Shown piece by piece: positions 46,963 through 54,656 of a stretch of DNA of 58,422 bases. Both the position numbers and the translations under genes were made by a program. The notes beneath the pieces were generated by a model. It saw only the letters and a list, made by a program, of their open reading frames with translations, searched no databases and had not been told where the DNA came from. The stretch's first letter is position 1. Each line of letters begins with the position of its first letter. Origin of the DNA: Virgisporangium ochraceum (lineage in GTDB: Bacteria; Actinomycetota; Actinomycetes; Mycobacteriales; Micromonosporaceae); the NCBI RefSeq assembly GCF_016863655.1, contig NZ_BOPH01000128.1, forward strand, positions 1 to 58,422. The letters run 5' to 3'.

Positions 46963-48378
46963 ATGAGGAAGAAACTCCGGATCGGGCTCGCCGCCTACGG
47001 AACCGGCTGGGACATCCAGGCGTGGCGGCTTCCCGAGGCCACCAGCAGCGGCCTGTACGACCCGAGCGTCATCGTCGACATCGCCCGCATCGCCGAGCGC
47101 GGCAGACTCGACTACATCTTCGCCGGCAGCTCGCTGGCCAGCGAACCCGACCGGCTGCAACGCATCCACCGCTGGGACAGCGCGGTGTTCGCCGGCTACG
47201 CCGCCGCGATCACCCGCAACGTCGGCTTTCTCGTGTCGGTGAACTCGTCGTTCGAGCACCCGTTCACGGTCGCCCGGCAGCTGGCCACGCTCGACAACTT
47301 CAGCAACGGGCGCGCGGCGCTCAACGTGGTCATGGGCATAGACCGTGAGGGCGGCCCGCACCTGAACTACGCCGGAACCAACATCCCCACCGACGCCACC
47401 AAGTACGAGCGGGCCCGCGAGTTCACCGTGGTGCTCAACCAGCTTCTGAACAGCTGGGACCGCGACTTCGTGCTCGACGACAAGGAGGGCGGCGTCCTGG
47501 TACGCCCAGACGCGTGGCGGCGCGTCGACTTCAAGGGCCGGTTCTTCGAGGTGCGCGGACCGTTGAACGCCCCGCCGCCGGTGCAGCGGCAGATCCCGAA
47601 CGTCCACGTCGGACAGTCGCAGGAGTCCCTGGACTACGGCGCCGACCTCGCCCACGTGCGGTTCTCGCCGTACCTCGGCATCGACGAGGGAAAGCGGGAG
47701 TACCGGCGGCTCAAGGACCTCGTCGCCGCCCGCGGACGTGACCCCGAGCGGTTCAAGATCATCCCCGGCGTGACGTTCTACGTCGCCGGCACCAACCGCG
47801 AGGCCCGCGCGAAGTTCAACGAGATCGAGGCGTTCCAGCACACCACCCAGATTCCGGCGGCCTACGCGCGGGCGTTCGGCGTCGACCTCACCGGGGTCCG
47901 CGAGACCGAACGCGTCCGCGACGTCCTCGACCTGTCGACGCTGGCGGCCGACACGTTGAAGGACCTGGTACGCGACGACGCGCCCGCCGCCCGCGGCCGG
48001 CTGTCGTCCGACGACCGCGTATGGCTGCGCGACGTCGTGTTCGCCACCCTCGGCGAGGACGTCACGCTCGGGGACCTGTACCGGTTCACGCTCAACCACC
48101 GCTACGCGCAGGGCGTGCTCGTCGGTGACGCCCGCACGGCGGCGGACTGGCTGGAGAACAACCTCGACGAGGGTGTGCTCGACGGGGTCCAGCTGTTCCC
48201 GCCCTACCACCGCGGACCGGCCGACACGTTCGTCGACCTGGTGGTGCCGGAGCTGCAGCGGCGCGGGCTGTTCCGCACCGAGTACGAGGCGCGGACGCTG
48301 GAAGGCAACCTCGGCACCACCGAGGACGCCACCGACCCGCGGCTCACGGCACCGCCCGAACCCGCGCTCTCGCGATGA
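46963..48378 (+). CDS. LLM-class flavin-dependent monooxygenase (NtaA/SnaA/DszA group)
   Basis: 471 residues, the length of the NtaA/SnaA/DszA/SoxA group of FMNH2-dependent monooxygenases. Typical features: AYGTGWDIQAWRLPEA near the start, RNVGFLVSVNSSFEHPFTVA, RQLATLDNFSNGRAALNVVM, the DFKGRFFEVRGPLNAPPPVQ block and VGQSQESLDYGADLAHVRFS. These enzymes oxidise sulfones, sulfonates, nitrilotriacetate or related compounds using reduced flavin from a separate reductase, which is not encoded nearby. It leads an operon with an ABC importer (overlap ATGA), so the imported compound is probably its substrate. Confidence 0.93.
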   Translation: MRKKLRIGLAAYGTGWDIQAWRLPEATSSGLYDPSVIVDIARIAERGRLDYIFAGSSLASEPDRLQRIHRWDSAVFAGYAAAITRNVGFLVSVNSSFEHPFTVARQLATLDNFSNGRAALNVVMGIDREGGPHLNYAGTNIPTDATKYERAREFTVVLNQLLNSWDRDFVLDDKEGGVLVRPDAWRRVDFKGRFFEVRGPLNAPPPVQRQIPNVHVGQSQESLDYGADLAHVRFSPYLGIDEGKREYRRLKDLVAARGRDPERFKIIPGVTFYVAGTNREARAKFNEIEAFQHTTQIPAAYARAFGVDLTGVRETERVRDVLDLSTLAADTLKDLVRDDAPAARGRLSSDDRVWLRDVVFATLGEDVTLGDLYRFTLNHRYAQGVLVGDARTAADWLENNLDEGVLDGVQLFPPYHRGPADTFVDLVVPELQRRGLFRTEYEARTLEGNLGTTEDATDPRLTAPPEPALSR

Positions 48379-49199
48379 GCATCCTCCTGGAGAAGACGCC
48401 GGTCGCGGAGCGGGCGTCCGCGCCGCCGACGGCGCCGCGGCGCAGGACCTGGGTGATCCGCGCCGGCCAGCTGCTCGTGCTCGCCGGGATCCTGCTGACG
48501 GTGCAGCTGCTGGTCGACAACGGCGTGGTGCCGCGCATCTACCTCGCGTCGCCGACGCAGATCGTCGAGCGGTTCCCGACGCTGTTCTCCGAGCAGCGCC
48601 TGCTGTACCACACCGGGCTGACGTTGTTCGCCGGCGTCGTCGGCACCGCGCTCGGCGTCACCGTCGGCGTGGGCCTGGGCGTCTGGTTCGGGCTGTCGTC
48701 GGCGGCGCACCGGTTCGCCAGCCCGTTCGTCAGCGCGCTGTACGCGGTTCCGAAGGTCACCGTCATCCCGTTGATGACGCTGTACCTCGGCATCGGCGTC
48801 GACCACAAGGTCGCGATCGTCTTCCTGTTCTCGGTGTTCGTCCCGCTGTTCAACACGATCGCCGGCATCAAACAGGTCGACGAGCGGCACCTGCGGGTCG
48901 CGCGCGCCAACGGCGCCAACCAACGCCAGATCGTCACGAAGGTGGTCCTGCCGTCGGCGTCCACGTCGATCTTCGCCGCCGTGCGGCTGGAGGGCGGCGG
49001 GATCCTCGTCGGCACCCTCTTCGCCGAGATCGTCGCCTCCAAGGGAGGCATCGGCTACCTGTTCAACCGGGCCACCGCCCTCTACGACACACCGACCCTG
49101 TTCTGTCTGGTCATCTACGTCACGGTGATCGCCGTGACCATCATCGGCCTGGTCGACCTGCTGGAACGCAAGGTACTGCTGCGTTGGAAACACGCCTGA
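48375..49199 (+). CDS. ABC transporter permease (SsuC/TauC type)
   Basis: 274 residues with six helices (GQLLVLAGILLTVQLLVDNG, TLFAGVVGTALGVTVGVGLG, VIYVTVIAVTIIGLVDLLER) and the EAA loop in VDERHLRVARANGANQRQIV. Matches permeases of the nitrate/sulfonate/taurine importer family. Its ATG overlaps the monooxygenase stop. Confidence 0.93.
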   Translation: MSILLEKTPVAERASAPPTAPRRRTWVIRAGQLLVLAGILLTVQLLVDNGVVPRIYLASPTQIVERFPTLFSEQRLLYHTGLTLFAGVVGTALGVTVGVGLGVWFGLSSAAHRFASPFVSALYAVPKVTVIPLMTLYLGIGVDHKVAIVFLFSVFVPLFNTIAGIKQVDERHLRVARANGANQRQIVTKVVLPSASTSIFAAVRLEGGGILVGTLFAEIVASKGGIGYLFNRATALYDTPTLFCLVIYVTVIAVTIIGLVDLLERKVLLRWKHA

Positions 49200-49210
49200 G
49201 GAGACCCACC

Positions 49211-50224
49211 ATGCACAGACGAGCCATCCTGAGCGCGCTGGTCGCGGCCCCCGTTCTGGGCTGGACCGCCGCGTGCGGTGACGGACCGGCGGAGGCCGGC
49301 GCCGACGGCCTGAAGACCATCAAACTGCCGGACTCGACGAGCTACACGCAGCTTCCGCTGCGCTACGCCGAGGAGAAGGGCATCTGGAAGGAGGAGGGTC
49401 TGAAGGTCGAGTGGGTCCAGTCCACCGACCTCATCGTCTCCACCGGTACGGGCGACGTCACGTTCGCGTTCGGGCCGACCACCACGCAGCTGCGCGCCGC
49501 CGACGGCGGAGCGCCCATCAAGCTCGTCGGCGCCGGGTTCCGCAGCAAGGGGCCGTTCTGGCTCATCGGCCGGACGGGACTCTCCACAGTGGAGGGTCTG
49601 CGCGGGAGGACCGTCGGCATCGCCACCGCGGGCTCGGGCATGGAGACGTACGCGCTGAAGATCCTGCGGGCGCACGGGCTCGACCCGAAGAAGGACGTCA
49701 CGCTCGTCGCCGCCGGCACCCAGGAGACCGCGTACGGCGCCATCACGACCGGCAAGGTCGACGCGACGATCATCCACCAGCCGTTCGCCGCACTCGGTGA
49801 GCTGGAGCGCAGGACGGTCACGCTCGCCCGCGGCTGGGAGTACCTGCCGACGTACCAGACCGGCACGCTGATCGCCGGCGACGGCGTCATCAGGAACGAC
49901 CCGGAGCTGCTGACGGCGGGGCTGCGCGCGTACTACCGCGCCTACAGGCTCGCCAAGGAGAGCTACGACGAGTACATCCCGTGGCTGCAAGCCAAACTGT
50001 CCACAATAGACAAGGAGGCGGTCCGCACGGCGATCGAGCTCGAGGACGTGATCTGGGAGGGCAACGCGGCCATCGACCTCGACGCGGTCCGCACGAGCCA
50101 GGACATCGAGATCGAGGTCGGCCACCAGAAGAAGCTCTACGACGCCGGGAAGCTCATCGACCAGCGGTTCATTCCCCGGGAGTTCGCGCTCCCGTTCGTC
50201 TACCCCGACCCGAAGAAGGTGTGA
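49211..50224 (+). CDS. ABC transporter substrate-binding protein (SsuA/NMT1-like)
   Basis: 337 residues. The N-terminus HRRAILSALVAAPVLGWTAA followed by Cys is a signal peptide with a weak lipobox (TAAC), possibly TAT-dependent. The body fits the NMT1/SsuA fold: LPLRYAEEKGIWKEEGLKVE, GDVTFAFGPTTTQLRAADGG, LRGRTVGIATAGSGMETYAL, GAITTGKVDATIIHQPF. It captures the operon's substrate at the cell surface. AGGAG precedes ATG 49211. It carries one TCCACAGTGGA motif (49583-49593). Confidence 0.93.
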   Translation: MHRRAILSALVAAPVLGWTAACGDGPAEAGADGLKTIKLPDSTSYTQLPLRYAEEKGIWKEEGLKVEWVQSTDLIVSTGTGDVTFAFGPTTTQLRAADGGAPIKLVGAGFRSKGPFWLIGRTGLSTVEGLRGRTVGIATAGSGMETYALKILRAHGLDPKKDVTLVAAGTQETAYGAITTGKVDATIIHQPFAALGELERRTVTLARGWEYLPTYQTGTLIAGDGVIRNDPELLTAGLRAYYRAYRLAKESYDEYIPWLQAKLSTIDKEAVRTAIELEDVIWEGNAAIDLDAVRTSQDIEIEVGHQKKLYDAGKLIDQRFIPREFALPFVYPDPKKV

Positions 50225-50979
50225 TGACCGCCTTCCAGGTGCGCGGGCTCACCCGGCGGTTCCGCGACACGGTCGCGCTCGACGACGTGAGCCTCGACGT
50301 GCACGACGGCGAGTTCCTGGTCGTTCTGGGGCCGAGCGGCAGCGGCAAGAGCACGCTGCTGGAGATCCTCGCCGGGCTCCAGCGGGCCGACGCGGGCGAG
50401 GTGCGCTACCGCGACCGGCCGGTGGACGGCCCGCGTCCGGAGATCGGTGTCGTCTTCCAGGACCCGGCGCTGTACCCGTGGCGCACGGTCGGCCGCAACG
50501 TCGGCATCGGGCTGGAGCTCGACGGCGTGCCGGCGGCCGACCGCCGCCGGCGCGTCGCCGCGCAGCTCGCGGTCGTCGGCCTGGCGGGGCAGGACGAGCG
50601 CTACCCGCACCAGCTCTCCGGCGGCATGCGGCAACGCGCGGGGCTCGCGCGGGCGCTCGTCCGCGACCCGTCGGTGCTGCTGATGGACGAGCCGTACGGC
50701 GCCGTCGACCACATCACCCGCGTCCGGCTCCAGCAGGACCTGCTGGAGCTGTGGTCGCGCCGGCGCACCACCGTCGTGTTCGTCACCCACGACGTCGGGG
50801 AGGCGGTCCTGCTCGCCGACCGGGTCGTCCTGCTGTCGGCCCGTCCCGGACGCGTCGCCCGCGAGTTCAGCATCGACGCGCCGCGCCCGCGCGCCCGCGG
50901 CGACAAGGCGTTGCTGGCGTACGAGAGCGAGGTCTACGCGGCGCTGCGCGAGCCGGCGGGCACCCATTCGCGCCAGTGA
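50224..50979 (+). CDS. ABC transporter ATP-binding protein (SsuB/TauB type)
   Basis: 251 residues: Walker A VLGPSGSGKSTLLEIL, Q-loop VVFQDPALYPW, signature LSGGMRQRAGLARAL, Walker B VLLMDEPYGAVD, H-loop FVTHDVGEA. Its start overlaps the binding-protein stop (TGATG). It completes a SsuABC-like importer. The last 46 bp overlap the convergent GNAT gene. Confidence 0.95.
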   Translation: MTAFQVRGLTRRFRDTVALDDVSLDVHDGEFLVVLGPSGSGKSTLLEILAGLQRADAGEVRYRDRPVDGPRPEIGVVFQDPALYPWRTVGRNVGIGLELDGVPAADRRRRVAAQLAVVGLAGQDERYPHQLSGGMRQRAGLARALVRDPSVLLMDEPYGAVDHITRVRLQQDLLELWSRRRTTVVFVTHDVGEAVLLADRVVLLSARPGRVAREFSIDAPRPRARGDKALLAYESEVYAALREPAGTHSRQ

Positions 50980-51611
50980 CCGACCGGAACGAACCCCGCC
51001 TGCCGGTACAGCCCCTCCGCCATCGGGGTCGACTGCAGGCTGGCCGTGCGGAAGCCGCTGTCGTGCGCCGCGCGCAGCGCGTACCGCAGCACCCGGCCGG
51101 CCAGCCCGCGCCGGCGGGCGGACTCCCGCGTGCCCACGAAGCCCACGTTCACGTCGGTGTCGACCGGGAACAGCGCGAGGCAGGACTCCAGGCCCGCGCT
51201 CGCGAACGTCCACAGCCCCGGCACGCCACGCAGCAGGGCGACGTCGACACCGGTGATGTCGGCGACCACGTCGGGGTCGACACCTTCGCGCACGCCGTCC
51301 ACTGTGGAGGGTGGGTCGGCGAGGTCGCACACCATGGGCACCGTGGTCGTGTCGCGTACGAGTCCCGCGGCTTCGATCGCCGCCGCCGTGGCGTCGTCGG
51401 CCGACCAGACCGCGTACCGGTCGGTGCCGTCGAAGACCGCCAGCGCCGCGTCCAGGGCGTCGGGACGCAGGAGCGCGACGTTGTTCAGCACCGGATGACG
51501 GTCGATGCGGGACGCCAGGAAGCCGTCGCCGCGCACCACGAGCGCGTCGGCGTGCGGCGCGGCGAGCGCGTCCCACGAACCGGCCAGTGAAGCGAGGTAG
51601 CGGTCGAACAT
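50934..51611 (-). CDS. GNAT-family N-acetyltransferase
   Basis: 225 residues from ATG 51611. The acetyl-CoA motif A is VGFVGTRESARRRGLAGRVL and motif B is SLQSTPMAEGLYRQAGFVPV, both in the C-terminal half; the N-terminal half (SWDALAAPHADALVVRGDGF) is an extra domain seen in two-part GNAT proteins. Substrate unknown. 46 bp overlap the ABC ATPase gene tail to tail. Confidence 0.88.
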   Translation of the reverse strand: MFDRYLASLAGSWDALAAPHADALVVRGDGFLASRIDRHPVLNNVALLRPDALDAALAVFDGTDRYAVWSADDATAAAIEAAGLVRDTTTVPMVCDLADPPSTVDGVREGVDPDVVADITGVDVALLRGVPGLWTFASAGLESCLALFPVDTDVNVGFVGTRESARRRGLAGRVLRYALRAAHDSGFRTASLQSTPMAEGLYRQAGFVPVGHWREWVPAGSRSAA

Positions 51612-51615
51612 GTGC

Positions 51616-51990
51616 CTACGCCGGCGCGAACCGCGCCAGGTCGTCGACGGCCGCGGCCGCCCCGAACGCCGCGGCGTCGGCGCCGCCGACCGTGTCGTAG
51701 TCGACCGCGAACCGCCACCGGCCGTCGACCCGCCGGGCGACCGTGTGGAACCGGCCGTAGCGCTCGCGCGGCTCACCCTCGGCGGGCACGACCGACAGGC
51801 CGAACAGGCCGCGTTCGCTGGCGAGGTCGCCGGCCGCGATCCGCTCGTGGAACCGGAACTCGATGCCGATCCGGTCGCCGCGGTCGGCCACCATGGCGAG
51901 GTCCATCAACGCCCCGGCGTCGAGCGCGCCGTACGCGGCGGCGAAAGGCTTCCAGATGTCGCGGTTGAGCTGTGCCAGCAGGTCTGTCAT
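51616..51990 (-). CDS. NTF2-like/SnoaL-type hypothetical protein
   Basis: 124 residues: an N-terminal helix LNRDIWKPFAAAYGALDAGA, strands around GDRIGIEFRFHERIAAGDLA and ERYGRFHTVARRVDGRWRFA then VDYDT. The order fits the NTF2-like cone fold. It is 4 bp upstream of the GNAT gene, likely one transcript. Function unknown. Confidence 0.75.
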   Translation of the reverse strand: MTDLLAQLNRDIWKPFAAAYGALDAGALMDLAMVADRGDRIGIEFRFHERIAAGDLASERGLFGLSVVPAEGEPRERYGRFHTVARRVDGRWRFAVDYDTVGGADAAAFGAAAAVDDLARFAPA

Positions 51991-52046
51991 CGGAGCTGGA
52001 GCCTAGCGGGTCCACGCACGACGCTGCCCGCCCGCACAATGGACCG

Positions 52047-52394
52047 GTGCCCCGACAGATCGTCATCGACCTGCCCGACGACACCGACGACCGCACGTAC
52101 GACGAGGTGTTCGCCGCCGTGTCCGGGGCGGCGCGTGCCGTGACGCCGGCCGCCCTCACGCGGTCCGACCACGCGCTGCCGCTGTCGGTGCCGCTGTCGG
52201 TGCCGCCGCCGGTGCCGTCGCCCGTCCCCCGCTTCGCGATCGACCTGCGGGGGTACGACCGGGCCCAGGTCGACGCCTGGGTCGAGGGCGTGCGCACGGG
52301 GGCACCGCCGTACCCGGAGCCGGCCTTCGACCTGACCCTCCGGGGCTACCGCCGCAGCGAGGTCGACGCCTGGGTGGGTCGGGTCACGCGGTGA
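52047..52394 (+). CDS. small protein with two DivIVA-type N-terminal motifs
   Basis: 115 residues from GTG 52047 (CACAAT 6 nt upstream). Two copies of the DivIVA motif occur: IDLRGYDRAQVDAWV (65-79) and LTLRGYRRSEVDAWV (96-110). In DivIVA/Wag31 this segment is followed by a long coiled coil; here there is none. Residues 43-62 are a Leu/Pro repeat (LPLSVPLSVPPPVPSPVP) from a tandem DNA repeat. The N-terminal 30 residues are acidic. It may dock to polar DivIVA complexes or membranes, which is inference. It overlaps the convergent binding-protein gene by 11 bp. Confidence 0.75.
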   Translation: MPRQIVIDLPDDTDDRTYDEVFAAVSGAARAVTPAALTRSDHALPLSVPLSVPPPVPSPVPRFAIDLRGYDRAQVDAWVEGVRTGAPPYPEPAFDLTLRGYRRSEVDAWVGRVTR

Positions 52395-53271
52395 CCCGCA
52401 CCATCGCCCCCTCCGGCGCGGGCGGCACGGCGTCGGGGTGCAGGATCGCGGCGATCGCCGCCACCCCGTCGACCAGGCGGGGGCCGGGCCGCACCACGAG
52501 GCCGTTCGCGTCGATCGCCCACACCCGGGCACCGGGGAAGTGCGGCAGCACCGTACGGGCCTGCTCCGCGGCACCGGCCAGGTCGTAGCCGCACGGGGCC
52601 ACCAGCACCACGTCGGGCGCGGCGGCGGCGAGGTCGCCCCACGTCGTCACCACGGAGCGCCCACCCGGACGGGCCGCGACCGGCTCCCCACCCGCCGCGC
52701 GCACCAGGTCCGGCACCCAGTGCCCCGCCGTGAAGGGCGGGTCGACCCACTCCACCACCACGACGCGCGGCGGTGTGCGTCCCCGCACCGACGACGCGAT
52801 CGCCGCGAGCCGGCGACGCAGCCCGGCCACGACGTCGGCCGCCCGGTCCGGCACGCCGGCCCGCTCGCCGACCGCGGTGATCGTCGCGAGAACCTCGTCG
52901 AGCGTGTGCGGGTCGAGCGACAGGACGTCGGCGCGGCAGCCGAGGTGGGCCAGCGCCGCGTCGACGTCGCCGGCGGGCAGCGCGCAGACGCGGCAGAGGT
53001 CCTGCGTGAGGATCAGGTCGGGGTCGAGGGCGGCCAACGCGCCCGCGTGCAGCGTGTAGAGGTCGTCGCCGGCGGCGACACGCTCGCGCACGTAGGCGTC
53101 GATCGCCGCCGGCGTCAAGCCGCGGGTGTCGCGGCCGCCGACCACCACGGCCTTGTCGACGCGGGCGCGGGCCGGCTCGTCGCACTCGAACGTGACGCCG
53201 ACCAGGTCGTCGCCCAGCCCGAGCGCGTAGACGATCTCGGTGGCCGACGGCAGCAACGACACCAGACGCAT
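52384..53271 (-). CDS. BtuF-like cobalamin/siderophore-binding-fold protein without signal peptide
   Basis: 295 residues: RLVSLLPSATEIVYALGLGD, DPDLILTQDLCRVCALPAGD, VVVVEWVDPPFTAGHWVPDL, APDVVLVAPCGYDLAGAAEQ. This is the single-helix-linked periplasmic-binding fold of BtuF. Unlike BtuF there is no signal peptide, so it is cytoplasmic; such versions are often encoded alone. The conserved CRVC motif after the first lobe is typical of this soluble subgroup. No cobalamin riboswitch was recognised upstream. Confidence 0.87.
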   Translation of the reverse strand: MRLVSLLPSATEIVYALGLGDDLVGVTFECDEPARARVDKAVVVGGRDTRGLTPAAIDAYVRERVAAGDDLYTLHAGALAALDPDLILTQDLCRVCALPAGDVDAALAHLGCRADVLSLDPHTLDEVLATITAVGERAGVPDRAADVVAGLRRRLAAIASSVRGRTPPRVVVVEWVDPPFTAGHWVPDLVRAAGGEPVAARPGGRSVVTTWGDLAAAAPDVVLVAPCGYDLAGAAEQARTVLPHFPGARVWAIDANGLVVRPGPRLVDGVAAIAAILHPDAVPPAPEGAMVRVTA

Positions 53272-53298
53272 ACGCCCATTCTGCTGGACGCGCTTAAA

Positions 53299-53313
53299 CT
53301 ACATAGGTAGGGT
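53299..53313 (+). promoter_or_regulatory. PadR promoter with overlapping dyad
   Basis: CTACATAGGTAG (53299-53310) has CTAC/GTAG arms and overlaps TAGGGT (53308-53313), which lies 7 nt before ATG 53321. The layout suggests a leaderless, autoregulated promoter. Confidence 0.5.
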
Positions 53314-53320
53314 AAGCCGC

Positions 53321-53632
53321 ATGGAGCCGTTGGGCCGGATCGGACGGGCGACCGTCGACGTGCTGGGGGTGCTGCTCGACAGCGACCAGCCCCGGTGGGG
53401 CCTGGAGATCATCAAGGTGACCGGGCGGCCGTCCGGGAGCGTCTACCCCCTGCTCGACCGCCTCGAGCACGCCGGCTGGGTCACCTCGCACTGGGACGAC
53501 GACGCCACCCGCCGCGGCCCCCGCCGCCGCATGTACCGGCTGACCGCCGATGGCGCCGCCGAGGCCCGCCGGGTCGTCGCCCGCGCCGGTGCCCGGGCCC
53601 AGGCGCCCTTACGTCCCCGGACCGCCCAATGA
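53321..53632 (+). CDS. PadR-family transcriptional regulator
   Basis: 103 residues. The winged helix is GRATVDVLGVLLDSDQPRWG, GRPSGSVYPLLDRLEHAGWV and the wing HWDDDATRRGPRRRMYRLTA. It is of the short (PadR-s2 like) type found upstream of membrane-protein genes in actinomycetes. The stop TGA overlaps an ATG, the first of three re-initiation sites in a 17-bp tandem repeat that leads to the next gene. Confidence 0.93.
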   Translation: MEPLGRIGRATVDVLGVLLDSDQPRWGLEIIKVTGRPSGSVYPLLDRLEHAGWVTSHWDDDATRRGPRRRMYRLTADGAAEARRVVARAGARAQAPLRPRTAQ

Positions 53633-53671
53633 CCCGGACCGCCCAGTGACCCGGACCGCCCAGTGACCCGG
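53621..53671 (+). repeat. three 17-bp tandem repeats forming a stop/start relay
   Basis: ACCGCCCAATGACCCGG followed by two copies of ACCGCCCAGTGACCCGG (53621-53637, 53638-53654, 53655-53671). Each contains (A/G)TGA. The PadR stop TGA (53630) overlaps ATG 53629, which encodes MTRTAQ and stops at TGA 53647; that overlaps GTG 53646, encoding VTRTAQ and stopping at TGA 53664; that overlaps GTG 53663, the start of the membrane-protein gene. Confidence 0.9.
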
Positions 53672-53995
53672 CTCGCGTTGGCGGTGGTCCGAGTCGCCGC
53701 CGCCCTCCTGCCCGGAGCCGACCGGCGCGCCCGCTACCTGGAGCAGTGGCGCGCCGACGTCCACGGCGCCGCCGACCTCGACCTCTCCGCCCTGCGCGTC
53801 GCGCTGGGCGCCGGCGCCGCCGCACTCCGGATCGCCGCCACCACCCCGTCGGAAGGAACCCACGCCATGCTGCCCATCGGTCCCCTCGCCCTGGCCCTGC
53901 GTCTCGTCGGCGGCTCCCGCACCCATGCCGCCCTGCTGGCGGGCCTGTCGGCACTCGCCCTGCTCGGCGGCGTGGTCCTCCTGATCAGCGGCTGA
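53663..53995 (+). CDS. small membrane-associated hypothetical protein downstream of PadR
   Basis: 110 residues from GTG 53663. It begins TRLALAVVRVAAALLPGADR and has ARYLEQWRADVHGAADLDLS, a pattern common in proteins encoded next to PadR regulators; one membrane helix at the end (AALLAGLSALALLGGVVLLI). Its start overlaps the stop of a six-codon mini-ORF in the 17-bp repeat. Function unknown, probably controlled by PadR. Confidence 0.75.
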   Translation: MTRLALAVVRVAAALLPGADRRARYLEQWRADVHGAADLDLSALRVALGAGAAALRIAATTPSEGTHAMLPIGPLALALRLVGGSRTHAALLAGLSALALLGGVVLLISG

Positions 53996-54021
53996 CTCGT
54001 GAGCCGCACCGTGAGACGCGG

Positions 54022-54084
54022 CGGTCGGTGGGAGGTTATCAACATCATCTGGCGTTATTGATGTTGATAACCTCCCACCGACCG
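54022..54084. terminator. 26-bp perfect inverted repeat (terminator or mobile palindrome)
   Basis: Arms 54022-54047 and 54059-54084 are perfect reverse complements over 26 bp with an 11-nt loop TCTGGCGTTAT. The inner 13 bp of each arm are AT-rich (GTTATCAACATCA), which is striking in this genome. It lies 26 bp after the membrane-protein gene and before a same-strand gene, so termination is plausible, but the length and composition exceed what a terminator needs. Confidence 0.65.
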
Positions 54085-54227
54085 TACGCATGACGGAGGC
54101 CGGCTGGGCCGCACCGCGTGAAGGGCGTGTTTCGCGCGCGTTCGCGTGTGCCAGGTCGCGCTCCAGACGGGGGAATCGACCGGCATTCCGCCCCGAGGCG
54201 GCCGGCGTCGCTCCTACCGTTCACACC

Positions 54228-54653
54228 ATGCCCGAGTCCCGACGGTTCAACACCGGCGGCGGCGCGTACGCCGACCGTGGGGGCGTGCCGCAGAACGCGA
54301 ACCGGCGCCGGTACGGCGGCGTCGTCCCGTCCGAGCGGCGCCCGCCCGACGGCCCGGTCGCGTCCGGGCGTCGCCCCGCCGGCGGCGGGGAACAGGTGTT
54401 CGCCGCGGCCCGGCGGCACGTCGACGCCCTGGACCCGGCCGCGTCGGACACCGGACGGCTGCGGGCGTCCCTCGCGCGGATCGAGGCGGAGGCCGCCCGG
54501 GGCGAGGATGCCGGCGTGGCGGTGATCGTCGACGAGCTGCGCACGCTGTTCCGGCTGGCGCCCGAGCTGGGTGCCGCCGTCGCCGCCGGGCTGCTGGACC
54601 CGTCCGTCGACGTGGCCGCCGCGGTCCGCACGGCCGCCGCCCGGGCGCAGTAG
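54228..54653 (+). CDS. hypothetical protein, disordered N-terminus and helical C-terminus
   Basis: 141 residues. Residues 1-55 are Gly/Arg/Pro-rich (RRFNTGGGAYADRGGVPQNA); residues 58-141 are helical (EQVFAAARRHVDALDPAASD, RLRASLARIEAEAARGEDAG, VIVDELRTLFRLAPELGAAV). I do not recognise the family. ATG 54228 has TACCGT exactly 7 nt upstream, consistent with a leaderless message. Convergent with the FAD monooxygenase, 3 bp between ends. Confidence 0.65.
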   Translation: MPESRRFNTGGGAYADRGGVPQNANRRRYGGVVPSERRPPDGPVASGRRPAGGGEQVFAAARRHVDALDPAASDTGRLRASLARIEAEAARGEDAGVAVIVDELRTLFRLAPELGAAVAAGLLDPSVDVAAAVRTAAARAQ

Positions 54654-54656
54654 GAC

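Noticed and set aside
53272..53320. Cobalamin riboswitch for the BtuF-like gene
   Set aside because: Only 49 bp separate the divergent starts; too short and no B12-box seen.
54022..54084. Chromosome dimer resolution (dif-like) site
   Set aside because: Arms are far longer than the 11-bp dif arms and the spacer is 11 nt, not 6.
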